From contig CAMLLO010000048.1 of NCBI GenBank assembly GCA_946480915.1, positions 1 through 29,757 of the forward strand: a DNA stretch of 29,757 nucleotides. Direction: 5' to 3'. The stretch is from an uncultured Sphingobacteriaceae bacterium. Its GTDB lineage: Bacteria > Bacteroidota > Bacteroidia > Sphingobacteriales > Sphingobacteriaceae. The translations under genes and the position numbers were made by a program. Within the stretch, counting starts at the first letter, position 1. Each line of letters opens with the position of its first letter. The notes under the pieces were generated by a model. The model saw nothing but the letters and a program-made list of their open reading frames with translations. It was not told the DNA's origin and searched no databases. This document shows, piece by piece, positions 1 through 8,730 of this stretch.

Positions 1-2
1 CA

Positions 3-1964
3 AAAGAAATTCAGGCTGGGGCGAAAAACACACTCGCCGTACATTTGACTAACCTCGGGCAGTCTTCCCGATGGTACCCGGGAGCCGGACTTTATCGGAA
101 AGTAAGCCTCATCGTGAAAAACCAGGAGAGCATTGACCAATGGGGGACTTACATTACTACACCCCATATCTCGAGCGATTTCGCAAAGGTGAACATTAAA
201 ACTAAAGTATCAGGCGACAGGCTACAACTACAAACCTTTATAGTGGACGCAAAAGGGGATACCGTAGCCCGCGACCGCGCACAGGCAATTTTTGGAAAAG
301 AGTTTGAACAGAATATCTCAGTAAACAAGCCCCAATTGTGGAGCCCGGAGACTCCATACCTGTACAAGGCAATTACCCGCCTATACCAGGGTAGTGTGCT
401 AAAGGATGAAACTACCACCCGCTTCGGAATACGTGAAATTAGTTATAAGCCCGGGGCCGGCTTTAGTTTAAATGGAAAGTCGAGAAAATTCAAAGGCGTT
501 TGTCTCCATCACGATCTTGGTCCGCTGGGCTCTGCAGTTAACATCGCGGCGCTAAGGCGACAGCTAACAATATTAAAAGACATGGGCTGTGATGCTATCC
601 GTAGCTCGCACAACATGCCCTCACTTGAGCAATTGGAACTATGCGATGAAATGGGCTTTATGTTCCTTGCCGAAACTTTTGATGAATGGGCAAAGCCGAA
701 AGTGAAGAACGGCTACGCCCGCTTTTTTAATACTGACGCGGAAAAAGATATTGTAAACCTGGTGCATGCTACCCGCAATCATCCCAGCATTGTGATGTGG
801 AGTTCGGGCAACGAAGTTCCTGATCAAAACGGTTCCGAAGGTGCAAAAAGAGCTAAATGGCTTCAGGAAATTTTCCACCGGGAAGATCCTACCCGTCCTG
901 TAACGGTTGGAATGGATCAGGTGAAAGCCACCATGGCGTCGGGGTTTGGAGCGGTACTCGATGTACCGGGATTGAACTACCGCACTCATTTGTATGAGGA
1001 TGCTTATAAACAATTCCCACAGGGCTTTATTTTGGGTTCTGAAACAGCCTCGACTGTTAGCTCCAGAGGGGTTTATAAATTTCCGGTTGTAAAAGGGATC
1101 AACAAAACCTATGAGGATCAGCAGTCTTCTTCGTATGATCTGGAGTACTGCAGTTGGTCAAATCTTCCCGAGGACGATTTTATTCTTCAGGATACAAAGC
1201 CATGGGTGATAGGAGAATTTGTATGGACAGGCTTCGACTATTTAGGCGAGCCAACACCCTATAATAAACTTCCATCGCGGAGTTCATACTTTGGTATAAA
1301 TGACCTGGCGGGATTACCCAAGGACCGTTATTATCTGTATCGCAGCAGATGGAATACGAAAGATAATACCCTGCATATTTTGCCTCACTGGAATTGGCAA
1401 GGAAGAGAGGGCCAAACGACTCCTGTGTTTGTTTATACGAATTTCGATAGTGCCGAACTGTTTATTAACGGTAAGAGTATGGGTGTGCAAAAAAAGAACG
1501 ATTCTTCTCCGCAAAGCCGCTACCGCTTAATGTGGATGGACGTGAAGTATGAACCGGGGACTGTTAAGGTTGTAGCCTATGATAAAAATGGGAAACCGGC
1601 GGCAGAAAAGAGTATTGTTACTGCTGGTAAACCGTATCGTTTAGTGTTAGAACCGGATCGCAGCGTGATCAGCGCAGACGGAAAAGACATATCTTTTGTT
1701 ACTGTTTCTGTAGTAGATGAAAAAGGAAATCCTTGCCCAACGGCCGATCAACAACTGAAATTTAGCGTGAGCGGAAAAGGAAAATACAGAGCTGCCTGCA
1801 ATGGAGATGCTACCTCAATGGAGCAGTTCCATCTTCCAACCATGAAGCTTTTCAGCGGCAAACTCGTTGTATTGGTACAGTCGGATACAAGTCCGGGCGA
1901 CATACAGCTTACCGTTGAAGGACAAGGGTTGAAAAAAGGAGAGTTGAAACTTACTTCTAAATAA
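3..1964 (+). CDS. GH2 beta-galactosidase, 5'-truncated by window edge
   Basis: Exo-acting glycoside hydrolase family 2 enzyme, probably a beta-galactosidase removing terminal galactose from galactan fragments. The frame is open from base 3 with GH2-like sequence ahead of the first possible start (TTG at 45), so the gene enters from outside and its signal peptide and N-terminal sugar-binding domain are missing. Numbering from base 45: the QSSRWYPGAGLYR motif near residue 6, an Ig-like domain to about 130, a TIM barrel at about 135-415 with RSSHN near 186, the acid/base Glu257 in WSSGNE, the probable nucleophile Glu333 in GSETAS, and EFVWTGFDYLGEP near 391. A DUF4982-like domain (about 425-505) and a GH2 C-terminal Ig-like domain (about 530-635) follow. 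The GH53 gene starts 25 bases downstream, probably in the same operon. GH2 is certain; galactosidase activity is inferred from the domain layout and neighbours. Confidence 0.88.
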   Translation, partial: KEIQAGAKNTLAVHLTNLGQSSRWYPGAGLYRKVSLIVKNQESIDQWGTYITTPHISSDFAKVNIKTKVSGDRLQLQTFIVDAKGDTVARDRAQAIFGKEFEQNISVNKPQLWSPETPYLYKAITRLYQGSVLKDETTTRFGIREISYKPGAGFSLNGKSRKFKGVCLHHDLGPLGSAVNIAALRRQLTILKDMGCDAIRSSHNMPSLEQLELCDEMGFMFLAETFDEWAKPKVKNGYARFFNTDAEKDIVNLVHATRNHPSIVMWSSGNEVPDQNGSEGAKRAKWLQEIFHREDPTRPVTVGMDQVKATMASGFGAVLDVPGLNYRTHLYEDAYKQFPQGFILGSETASTVSSRGVYKFPVVKGINKTYEDQQSSSYDLEYCSWSNLPEDDFILQDTKPWVIGEFVWTGFDYLGEPTPYNKLPSRSSYFGINDLAGLPKDRYYLYRSRWNTKDNTLHILPHWNWQGREGQTTPVFVYTNFDSAELFINGKSMGVQKKNDSSPQSRYRLMWMDVKYEPGTVKVVAYDKNGKPAAEKSIVTAGKPYRLVLEPDRSVISADGKDISFVTVSVVDEKGNPCPTADQQLKFSVSGKGKYRAACNGDATSMEQFHLPTMKLFSGKLVVLVQSDTSPGDIQLTVEGQGLKKGELKLTSK

Positions 1965-1989
1965 GGCAGGGATCATTAAAATTTAAGTA

Positions 1990-3033
1990 ATGAGAATAGA
2001 ACAACGAAGTTTCTTACTGTTGGTTATTGTGATGTTTCTTGCATCATGCAATAGCCTCAAACGAGGTAAAACAAGTTCAACTGCCTTTGCGAAAGGCGCA
2101 GACATCGGGTGGCTTCAGCAGATGGAAGCTACCGGATACAAGTTTTACGGCGACGATGGTACTGAGCAGGATTGCTTTAAAATTTTAAAGGATCATGGTA
2201 TTAATACCATTAGGCTCCGCACATGGGTAAATCCCAGTAATAGTCCAAGCAGCGGTCATAACAGTAAGGAAGAAACTGTTGCGATGGCCGTTCGCGCAAA
2301 ACAATGGGGCATGCGGGTGATGATCAATTTCCATTATAGCGATAGCTGGGCTGATCCGGGAAAGCAGAAAAAACCCGCTGCTTGGGAAGGTCACGATTTT
2401 CCGACACTTTTGAAAGATGTTTACGACTATACTTTTGATGTGATGAGCGCGATCAAAAATGCAGGTGTGACGCCCGAATGGGTACAGGTAGGTAACGAAA
2501 CCCCCGGAGGAATGATTTACCCTGAGGGAAGTACGAAAAATTGGCCTCAACTGGCACAACTAATTAACAAAGGATATGATGCGATAAAAGTGGTTAGCCC
2601 GAAATCTAAGGTTATTTTGCATTTAGACCGGGGTAACGATAGCGCGCGGTTCGTAAGCTGGTTCGATAATGCCCGTAAGTATGGCGCTAAATACGATGTG
2701 ATCGGACTATCATATTATCCCTGGTGGTTGGACGGTAAGCCTGATTATACCCTGTCTATAAATGATTTGGCAGCAAATATGAATAATCTTGCTGAACGAT
2801 ATGGGAAAGAAGTGATGGTGGTCGAAGTAGGAGGGGAGGACAAACAAGCCCAGAATACTTATGATATGCTGGTGGCCGTACAACATAAAGTTAAAGCAGT
2901 TCCAAAAGGTAAAGGCCTTGGCGTTATTTATTGGGAGCCACAGGGTGCACGGAGCTGGAGCAGGTATCCCTTAAGCGCATGGGGCGATGATGGTAGACCC
3001 ACAAAGGCCCTGGACGCATTTTTAGTGGAGTAA
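1990..3033 (+). CDS. GH53 arabinogalactan endo-beta-1,4-galactanase, lipoprotein
   Basis: Cuts internal beta-1,4-galactosyl links in type I (arabino)galactan, probably at the cell surface. The start shows a lipoprotein signal with lipobox LASC and lipidated Cys20. The mature protein follows the GH53 pattern: KGADIGWLQQME near 35, GINTIRLRTWVNP near 70-81, FHYSDSWADPGKQ near 114-125, acid/base Glu170 in VQVGNE, SYYPWW near 241, nucleophile Glu279 in VVEVGG, and a C-terminal GVIYWEP motif. At 347 residues it has the usual single-domain GH53 length. The ATG at 1990 gives a complete signal peptide. It lies 25 bases after the GH2 gene and likely shares its transcript. A 447-base gap separates it from the sigma factor gene, so the GH2-GH53 pair may be controlled apart from susC/susD. 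Confidence 0.93.
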   Translation: MRIEQRSFLLLVIVMFLASCNSLKRGKTSSTAFAKGADIGWLQQMEATGYKFYGDDGTEQDCFKILKDHGINTIRLRTWVNPSNSPSSGHNSKEETVAMAVRAKQWGMRVMINFHYSDSWADPGKQKKPAAWEGHDFPTLLKDVYDYTFDVMSAIKNAGVTPEWVQVGNETPGGMIYPEGSTKNWPQLAQLINKGYDAIKVVSPKSKVILHLDRGNDSARFVSWFDNARKYGAKYDVIGLSYYPWWLDGKPDYTLSINDLAANMNNLAERYGKEVMVVEVGGEDKQAQNTYDMLVAVQHKVKAVPKGKGLGVIYWEPQGARSWSRYPLSAWGDDGRPTKALDAFLVE

Positions 3034-3480
3034 ATTTAAGAAAGTATCAAGTGCATATGCCTCAGATCTCGAAATTTTATCCGACCCTAAGGTACTGTAA
3101 AATGGTTTCGGTGTAGTTATCTAATTTTTTTGAATGCCTTATGAAATAAGATTGGTCTGAATTTCAATCCTGAACATCACTTCATTTACCATTTTTCTTT
3201 TCCCTTATCTGGCCAAACGAAGCGGATAGACTTGGAAATCAATGCCCGGTATGCGCTTCGATTGCTGTAGTGCTTGGGTTCGCTCAGAGTAAATCGTCAA
3301 AATCTAGACCTTCCCCATACTTATCCAGTGGCAGTATTGTTTTTTCTTATCATAATTGTTACATTAGTAAATTATAAACTGACCAGTAAATACTGAATAG
3401 ATTGACCGCTAGGTCAAAAATCATTGTCAGCAAGAGAAAGGGTTGGAACTGAAATAGGGGGATATATTTAAATTCCAGAA
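3034..3480. other. 447-base intergenic gap between GH53 and ECF sigma gene
   Basis: No convincing coding frame or RNA gene is visible on either strand. The only clear structure is an inverted repeat at 3402-3417 (listed separately) shortly before the sigma factor start. No strong intrinsic terminator is evident after the GH53 stop. The middle part (about 3200-3300) has slightly higher GC than its flanks and might be a decayed gene fragment, but no family could be recognised. Confidence 0.5.
3402..3417. promoter_or_regulatory. Inverted repeat TTGACC-N4-GGTCAA upstream of sigma gene
   Basis: Perfect 6+6 base arms around a 4-base centre, ending 63 bases before the GTG start of the ECF sigma gene. 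The size and position fit an operator for a dimeric regulator or part of a promoter. It differs in spacing from the TGAY-N4-RTCA sites of the nitric oxide genes, so the same regulator is not implied. Confidence 0.4.
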
Positions 3481-4113
3481 GTGAGTAGTAATAACCAAAT
3501 ATTAGACTATTGGAGAGGGGTAATTTTTAATAGTGATTCAAAGGCTTTTGAACAGTTATTTTATTCGATTAATGCCAAATGCATAAAGTTTTGCCGGCAG
3601 TATATCCATGATAAAGAAACTGCTGAAGAAATTGTATCGGATGTCTTTGTTGATATATGGTTAAATCGGGATAAGCTGTTACATGTTCTAAAGCCTGAAG
3701 TTTATATGCTTATCAGTATTAAGAATAAGGCTTTAAACCATTGGAAAAAAAGTAGTCACATGCAATTGGTGTCGATTGACGATGAGATTAATGAGCTCCC
3801 TAATACGCATAGGCCAGATGAAGAACTCGAGCGGAAGGAGCTGATGATGCAATTGGATAAGGCCATAAACTCGCTTCCAAATCAATGCAGAATTATTTTC
3901 AAGCTAGTTAAGGAAGATGGAATGAAGTGCGGAGAAGTGGCAGAAGTATTAAATATTTCAGTCAGAACCGTTCACACGCAGATATATAGGGCTATGAATA
4001 AGCTCAATGCGTTAATGTTAAAATATGAGGAAACTAACTCCTCTGCCAACTTCAGAAATATTGCGTCGGCGGTAATTCTAATCTTTTTTTACTTTTTTTT
4101 AAAAAACTTGTAA
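3481..4113 (+). CDS. ECF RNA polymerase sigma factor (Bacteroides expansion type)
   Basis: Extracytoplasmic-function sigma factor that should direct RNA polymerase to the susC/susD promoter when released by the adjacent anti-sigma factor. Region 2 spans about residues 20-90 (HDKETAEEIVSDVFVDIWLN is its recognisable core) and region 4 about 125-178, with the helix-turn-helix around GEVAEVLNISVRTVHTQIYR. The best start is GTG at 3481; no ATG fits as well in frame. Length (210 residues) is normal except for a hydrophobic C-terminal tail at about 193-210, long enough to touch or cross a membrane. The FecR-type anti-sigma gene follows after 49 bases, the usual order in SusCD loci of this phylum. 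Confidence 0.92.
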   Translation: MSSNNQILDYWRGVIFNSDSKAFEQLFYSINAKCIKFCRQYIHDKETAEEIVSDVFVDIWLNRDKLLHVLKPEVYMLISIKNKALNHWKKSSHMQLVSIDDEINELPNTHRPDEELERKELMMQLDKAINSLPNQCRIIFKLVKEDGMKCGEVAEVLNISVRTVHTQIYRAMNKLNALMLKYEETNSSANFRNIASAVILIFFYFFLKNL

Positions 4114-4162
4114 GTAATTCTTCTAAAAAGTTTGTCCTGTCTGTATAAGGTTTAATTTAATT

Positions 4163-5209
4163 ATGCCGCAGGATAGATTAATAGAATTAATAACAAAGGA
4201 ATTTATTGGTGAGCTTACTGCTAGTGAGGCAAGCGAATTGAAATTGCTCATTCAGGATAAATTGCTCAAAGATAGATATGAGTTATTGAAACTCTATCTG
4301 TTTAAAAATTATACTGATCATTCATCGGATGAAGCTGTATTTAAGAAGATTCAGCAAAAAATATCCCGGCAACAAGAATCCGGGATTCAGTTAAATAGAG
4401 TTAATAAAAGTGCTTTCTATTGGAAGATTGCTGTTGCCGCAACGCTGATTATAGTATCGATAATTACTTTTGCGCTGTATCAGAAAGATTCACCCCTCAA
4501 TCAAACAAACTCATCTGTTAAACAACTAACCTATACTAAACGTGGTGCTAAAACAAGCATTACACTAAGTGATGGCACCCGGGTTACATTAAATTCAGAT
4601 AGTAAGATTATATATCCCAAACGATTTGCCGGAGAAAATAGGGAAGTCACTCTGATCGGCGAAGCATTTTTTGATGTTTCTAAGGATCATCACCATCCTT
4701 TCATCATTCATACATCCAAAATGGATGTTAAGGTATTGGGTACCGCTTTTAACGTCAAATGCTATCCTGGCGACAGATTCAGTGAAACAAGCTTGATAAG
4801 AGGCAGTGTCCAGGTGACATTGAAAGACAGGCCATCCGACAGGATAATCCTTAAACCATCCGAAAAGCTTATTGTAAGCAATATTGGTGCTCCACAGGAT
4901 AGGAAAGACCCGAGGTTGTTGAATGATCTTTTGACTCAGGTTGCTCATATTCAGAAAAATGATACCACGGTAGTAGAAACATCCTGGATATATAACAAGC
5001 TTGCTTTCCGCGAAGAAACATTTTCTGAGCTTTCAAAGCGACTTGAAAGGGCCTATGATGTAAAAATAGACTTCAAGAATGAGGACCTAAAAGAGTTGAA
5101 ATTTACCGGAACTTTTGAAAAAGAGTCAGTGGCAAGTATTTTAAAAGCGCTAAGCATTGTAGAGCCATTTGCTTACGAAATCGAAGACAATAAAATAGTC
5201 ATCCAATAA
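4163..5209 (+). CDS. FecR-type anti-sigma factor (FecR + DUF4974)
   Basis: Inner-membrane anti-sigma factor that should hold the upstream ECF sigma factor and receive a periplasmic signal from the SusC STN domain. A cytoplasmic N-terminal region (about 1-85) carries the sigma-binding part. One transmembrane helix lies at about 87-106, a FecR domain at about 125-222 (TLSDGTRVTLNSDSKIIYP and GEAFFDV are typical), and a DUF4974 domain at about 278-347 (LAFREETFSELSKRLERAY). At 348 residues it has the usual family length. The gene sits between its sigma partner and the STN-bearing SusC, which completes a three-part trans-envelope signalling relay. Confidence 0.93.
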   Translation: MPQDRLIELITKEFIGELTASEASELKLLIQDKLLKDRYELLKLYLFKNYTDHSSDEAVFKKIQQKISRQQESGIQLNRVNKSAFYWKIAVAATLIIVSIITFALYQKDSPLNQTNSSVKQLTYTKRGAKTSITLSDGTRVTLNSDSKIIYPKRFAGENREVTLIGEAFFDVSKDHHHPFIIHTSKMDVKVLGTAFNVKCYPGDRFSETSLIRGSVQVTLKDRPSDRIILKPSEKLIVSNIGAPQDRKDPRLLNDLLTQVAHIQKNDTTVVETSWIYNKLAFREETFSELSKRLERAYDVKIDFKNEDLKELKFTGTFEKESVASILKALSIVEPFAYEIEDNKIVIQ

Positions 5210-5366
5210 CCAAATAAAAACCTAAATAAGATATGAGAAGAGAATAGTAGCCGATTAAAAAAAAACGGGGAATGAATCCCCGTAATTCAAAGACGACTTA
5301 TTACAATTAACGCAGACTGCTTTGGACGGGAGTCTGCATTCGATCATCCTTTAACTAAGTAAAGTT
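5210..5366 (+). promoter_or_regulatory. susC upstream region with two hairpins
   Basis: The 157 bases before susC hold two separate inverted repeats. The first is a 7-base stem ACGGGGA/TCCCCGT at 5265-5283 with a 5-base loop. It is preceded by a run of A and not followed by T, so it would act as a terminator only on the opposite strand. The second is a 7-base stem GCAGACT/AGTCTGC at 5312-5337. Both end shortly before the ATG at 5367 and could shape the susC mRNA leader. The promoter should lie here, but no clear box was found. Confidence 0.45.
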
Positions 5367-8300
5367 ATGAAATTTTTTAAACACCGCACAGGTGTTACAA
5401 GCTTCTTTTGCCTCAGCAAACCTATTATTATAATGAAATTAACGATTGCACTGATTTTGGTATTAAACTTTCAAGTGCTGGCAACAGGGTATTCACAAAC
5501 AAAAGTTACTCTGAGCCTAAGATCAGTTACGTTTAAAAAGGTACTTGCAGCGATTGAAAAGAAAACAAGCTACCGTTTTGTGTTTAGCGAAAGAAAGATC
5601 CCAGCTGAGAAAAGTATTAATATTAATGTGGAGGATCAGGACGCCTTAGTAGTGCTTGATCAGCTATTGGATGGAACATCCTTTACTTATCAAAAGCTGC
5701 AAAATGATCTTATCGCTATTATTCCTGTTGGGACATCTGTGAGTGATGTCAAAATAACCGGGAAAGTTGTAGATGAAACAGATCAGCCCATTATTGGTGC
5801 AACCGTAAAAATTAAGGGCGCAAATGAGGGAACCACAACAGATGTAAATGGGGTGTTCAGTATGAATGTTCCTGATAATGCGGTTTTAGTAATTACTTAT
5901 CTGGGTTACGATGCACAAGAAATACCTATCAAAGGCCGTACCTCAATAAATATCAAACTACAACCTTCTTCCCAGCATTTAAGTGAAGTCGTAGTAGTTG
6001 GATATGGTACGCAGAAAAGAACCGATGTGACAGGCTCTGTGGCAACAGTGAATCTTGAAGCCATGAAGAATTCACCCAATACGAATATGGCGCAAATGCT
6101 GCAGGGTACAGCACCCGGACTAAACGTGGGCGTGTCAACATCTGCGGGTGGGACGCCACCTATTTCCATCAGGGGACAAGTTAGCCTAAGCGGTAGTAAA
6201 TCGGTTTTGATTATTCTGGATGGAATACAATACAGTGGCTCATTATCGTCTATTAACCCCGACGATATTGCCTCGATTGATGTGTTGAAAGATGCCAGTT
6301 CGACTGCAGTTTACGGGGCGCAGGGCGCCAATGGCGTTATCCTGATTACATCAAGAAGAGGCCGCGCTGGCCAAAAGCCTCGTATTGCCTATTCAGGTTC
6401 TTACTCATCTCAGCAGCCTACAGTTAGTCTTAGGCCACTAAATCGCGAAGAGTATTTGCAACGGGTTACAGATGCATTCTGGAGAGCCGGGTTGACACCC
6501 TCTGCAAATGATGCTTACCTTGCTCCTGATTACACACAGCCGAACCCGGCTTTTAACCTGGCTACCAAGGTAGATGCTTCCATGCGCGATGCTTCGAACA
6601 ATATCCTTCAAAACGATTATAGCTGGTGGGAAAATGCTACAAATCCAGGCTCAATCATAGAAAATAATCTGAGCTTCTCCGGGGGCACTGACAATGTTTC
6701 CTACCTGTTGTCTGGCAGCATGGCGAATCAAAAGAATTTTATAGCAAACGATTTGTTTAAACGCAAAACTCTTCGTGCAAACCTTGAGATAAAACCAGTC
6801 AAATTTTGGAAAATTGGCTTGTTATCTTCCGGATCGTTTGTAAACCAGGATGGGTCAGAGCCTACTATGAGCGAAATAGTGCGACATGCACCTCTGCTTG
6901 TTCCATTTGACGCTAAGGGTGAACTTATTCCTAGTCCAACAAACACTGTTACCTTCAATCCTTTTCGTACTTATTATGTGGACGATAGAGATCGGCATCA
7001 ATATTACTTCGCTAATGTTTACTCCGACCTCGACATTCCCTTTATTAAAGGCCTGAACTACAGGCTGAATTTTGGAAACAACCTGACAAACGACCAACAC
7101 TATTTTGCCAGCAAATATGATGGGGGCTTTACTGGAAGGGCCTTTAAGGAAAATGAGGAGTATTATGACTATACCTTGGATAATATCCTTACTTATACCA
7201 AGCAGTTGGGGAAACACGATATTACTGTAACCGGGGTATACGGTGCTGTAGAAAAAAAGTCCAGCAGTACCTTTGCCAATGGCGTGGGCTTCAGTAGGCT
7301 CAATCTTAGCTGGAATAACATACAAGGCGCCAGCACCAGAGACATCACAACCAACGCATGGACCGAGGCCCTGAATTATCAGATGGGAAGATTGAACTAT
7401 AAGTACAACGATAAATATTTACTGACGGCCACTTTGCGACGAGATGGATTTTCCGGCTTTGCTGAAAATTCTAAATATGCACTGTTTCCTTCTGTCGGGT
7501 TGGGCTGGGTGATTTCTTCGGAACCTTTTATGCAAAACACTCCGGTGAATATGCTTAAACTCAGAACCACTTATGGATCCATTGGTAACCAAACGCCCCG
7601 TTATAGTTCATTGGCAAGAGTAACAACGAACTCTGCGTATGTGTTTGGCGACGGAGGTAGTACGGCGTTCGGACAGCAGGTAACTTCGCTACCCAACCCC
7701 AATCTTAAATGGGAACGTACTGAGGGACTAAATCTGGGGCTCGACTTTGGCTTACTGAATAACCGCTTGAATGGAACCCTGGAGTATTACAAAAACAATA
7801 CCCGTGATTTACTGTTCGCCGTGACCGTGCCTTCAATTACAGGCTTTAGCAGCATTCAAACCAATCTGGGCAAGATTAATAATACAGGTTTCGAAGCTAC
7901 ATTGAATTACCAGGTAGTCAAGAAAAAAGACTTTAACTGGTCGGCTACTTATAATTTCTCGACCAATAAAAACAGGATTAATACCCTTACAGGTATTGAT
8001 GCCAACGGAGATGGTAAGGAAGACGACTTGGTCTCAAGCAACCCTCCGCTATTCATAGGTAGACCTATTGGAGCCATCTATGATTATCAGGCCGGTCCCA
8101 TTTACCAGTTGAATGAAACGCCTATGCCCGGTTTTCAAACAGGCAGCTTAAGGGTGGTGGACCAAAATAATGATGGCGATATTACTCCCTCTGACCGTGT
8201 GTTTATTGGCCAGTCACAACCTAAATACAGAATGAGTCTGTTCAATACTGTGGGTTATAAAGGGTTGACTTTGAGTGTTCTGCTTAATAGCGTGCAGGGT

Positions 8301-8696
8301 GGAAAAGACGGATATCTGGGTAATAATACCAGGCTTTTTTTCCGCGACGACAATAGCATTCGCGATAATGACTTTAGTGCTGTAGATTATTGGTCGCCAC
8401 GGAATCCTAACGGAAAATACCCTTTTGTTGTTGATGGCAATCGTCCGAAAGTGGCAGCTAGTCTGTATGAAAGCAGAAGCTTTGTAAGGCTGCAGGATGT
8501 ATCGCTGAGTTATAGCCTTCCAACCAAAATGCTTGAAAAGATAAAGGCCCAGGGAGTGAATGTATTTGTAAGCGGAAAGAACCTTGCTACATGGACTAAG
8601 TGGGAGGGATGGGACCCCGAGACAGGTCAGGGATTTAACTTAGATGGAAGGCCTGTGATGAGAGCTCTCTCCTTTGGTATGCAAATTACCTACTAA
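5367..8696 (+). CDS. SusC-like TonB-dependent transporter with STN domain
   Basis: Outer-membrane barrel that imports oligosaccharides, probably arabinogalactan fragments, using TonB energy together with the SusD lid protein. A signal peptide ends near TGYSQ (residue 44). An STN domain follows at about 46-117, a carboxypeptidase-regulatory-like beta-sandwich at about 129-200, a plug domain at about 215-325 beginning after SEVVVVGYG, then the barrel, ending with aromatic Tyr1109. The STN domain marks it as a signal transducer, matching the FecR/sigma pair just upstream. Length of 1109 residues is normal for the class. The start at 5367 gives the extended basic N-terminus common in Sphingobacteriales SusC proteins; a later Met at residue 23 is possible but less likely. 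Confidence 0.95.
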   Translation: MKFFKHRTGVTSFFCLSKPIIIMKLTIALILVLNFQVLATGYSQTKVTLSLRSVTFKKVLAAIEKKTSYRFVFSERKIPAEKSININVEDQDALVVLDQLLDGTSFTYQKLQNDLIAIIPVGTSVSDVKITGKVVDETDQPIIGATVKIKGANEGTTTDVNGVFSMNVPDNAVLVITYLGYDAQEIPIKGRTSINIKLQPSSQHLSEVVVVGYGTQKRTDVTGSVATVNLEAMKNSPNTNMAQMLQGTAPGLNVGVSTSAGGTPPISIRGQVSLSGSKSVLIILDGIQYSGSLSSINPDDIASIDVLKDASSTAVYGAQGANGVILITSRRGRAGQKPRIAYSGSYSSQQPTVSLRPLNREEYLQRVTDAFWRAGLTPSANDAYLAPDYTQPNPAFNLATKVDASMRDASNNILQNDYSWWENATNPGSIIENNLSFSGGTDNVSYLLSGSMANQKNFIANDLFKRKTLRANLEIKPVKFWKIGLLSSGSFVNQDGSEPTMSEIVRHAPLLVPFDAKGELIPSPTNTVTFNPFRTYYVDDRDRHQYYFANVYSDLDIPFIKGLNYRLNFGNNLTNDQHYFASKYDGGFTGRAFKENEEYYDYTLDNILTYTKQLGKHDITVTGVYGAVEKKSSSTFANGVGFSRLNLSWNNIQGASTRDITTNAWTEALNYQMGRLNYKYNDKYLLTATLRRDGFSGFAENSKYALFPSVGLGWVISSEPFMQNTPVNMLKLRTTYGSIGNQTPRYSSLARVTTNSAYVFGDGGSTAFGQQVTSLPNPNLKWERTEGLNLGLDFGLLNNRLNGTLEYYKNNTRDLLFAVTVPSITGFSSIQTNLGKINNTGFEATLNYQVVKKKDFNWSATYNFSTNKNRINTLTGIDANGDGKEDDLVSSNPPLFIGRPIGAIYDYQAGPIYQLNETPMPGFQTGSLRVVDQNNDGDITPSDRVFIGQSQPKYRMSLFNTVGYKGLTLSVLLNSVQGGKDGYLGNNTRLFFRDDNSIRDNDFSAVDYWSPRNPNGKYPFVVDGNRPKVAASLYESRSFVRLQDVSLSYSLPTKMLEKIKAQGVNVFVSGKNLATWTKWEGWDPETGQGFNLDGRPVMRALSFGMQITY

Positions 8697-8730
8697 ATTT
8701 ATTACACATTCTGTAAAAAAAATATTTGAG

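Noticed and set aside
3200..3300. Possible decayed gene fragment in the gap before the sigma factor.
   Set aside because: Both strands are broken by stops and no family is recognisable in the readable pieces.
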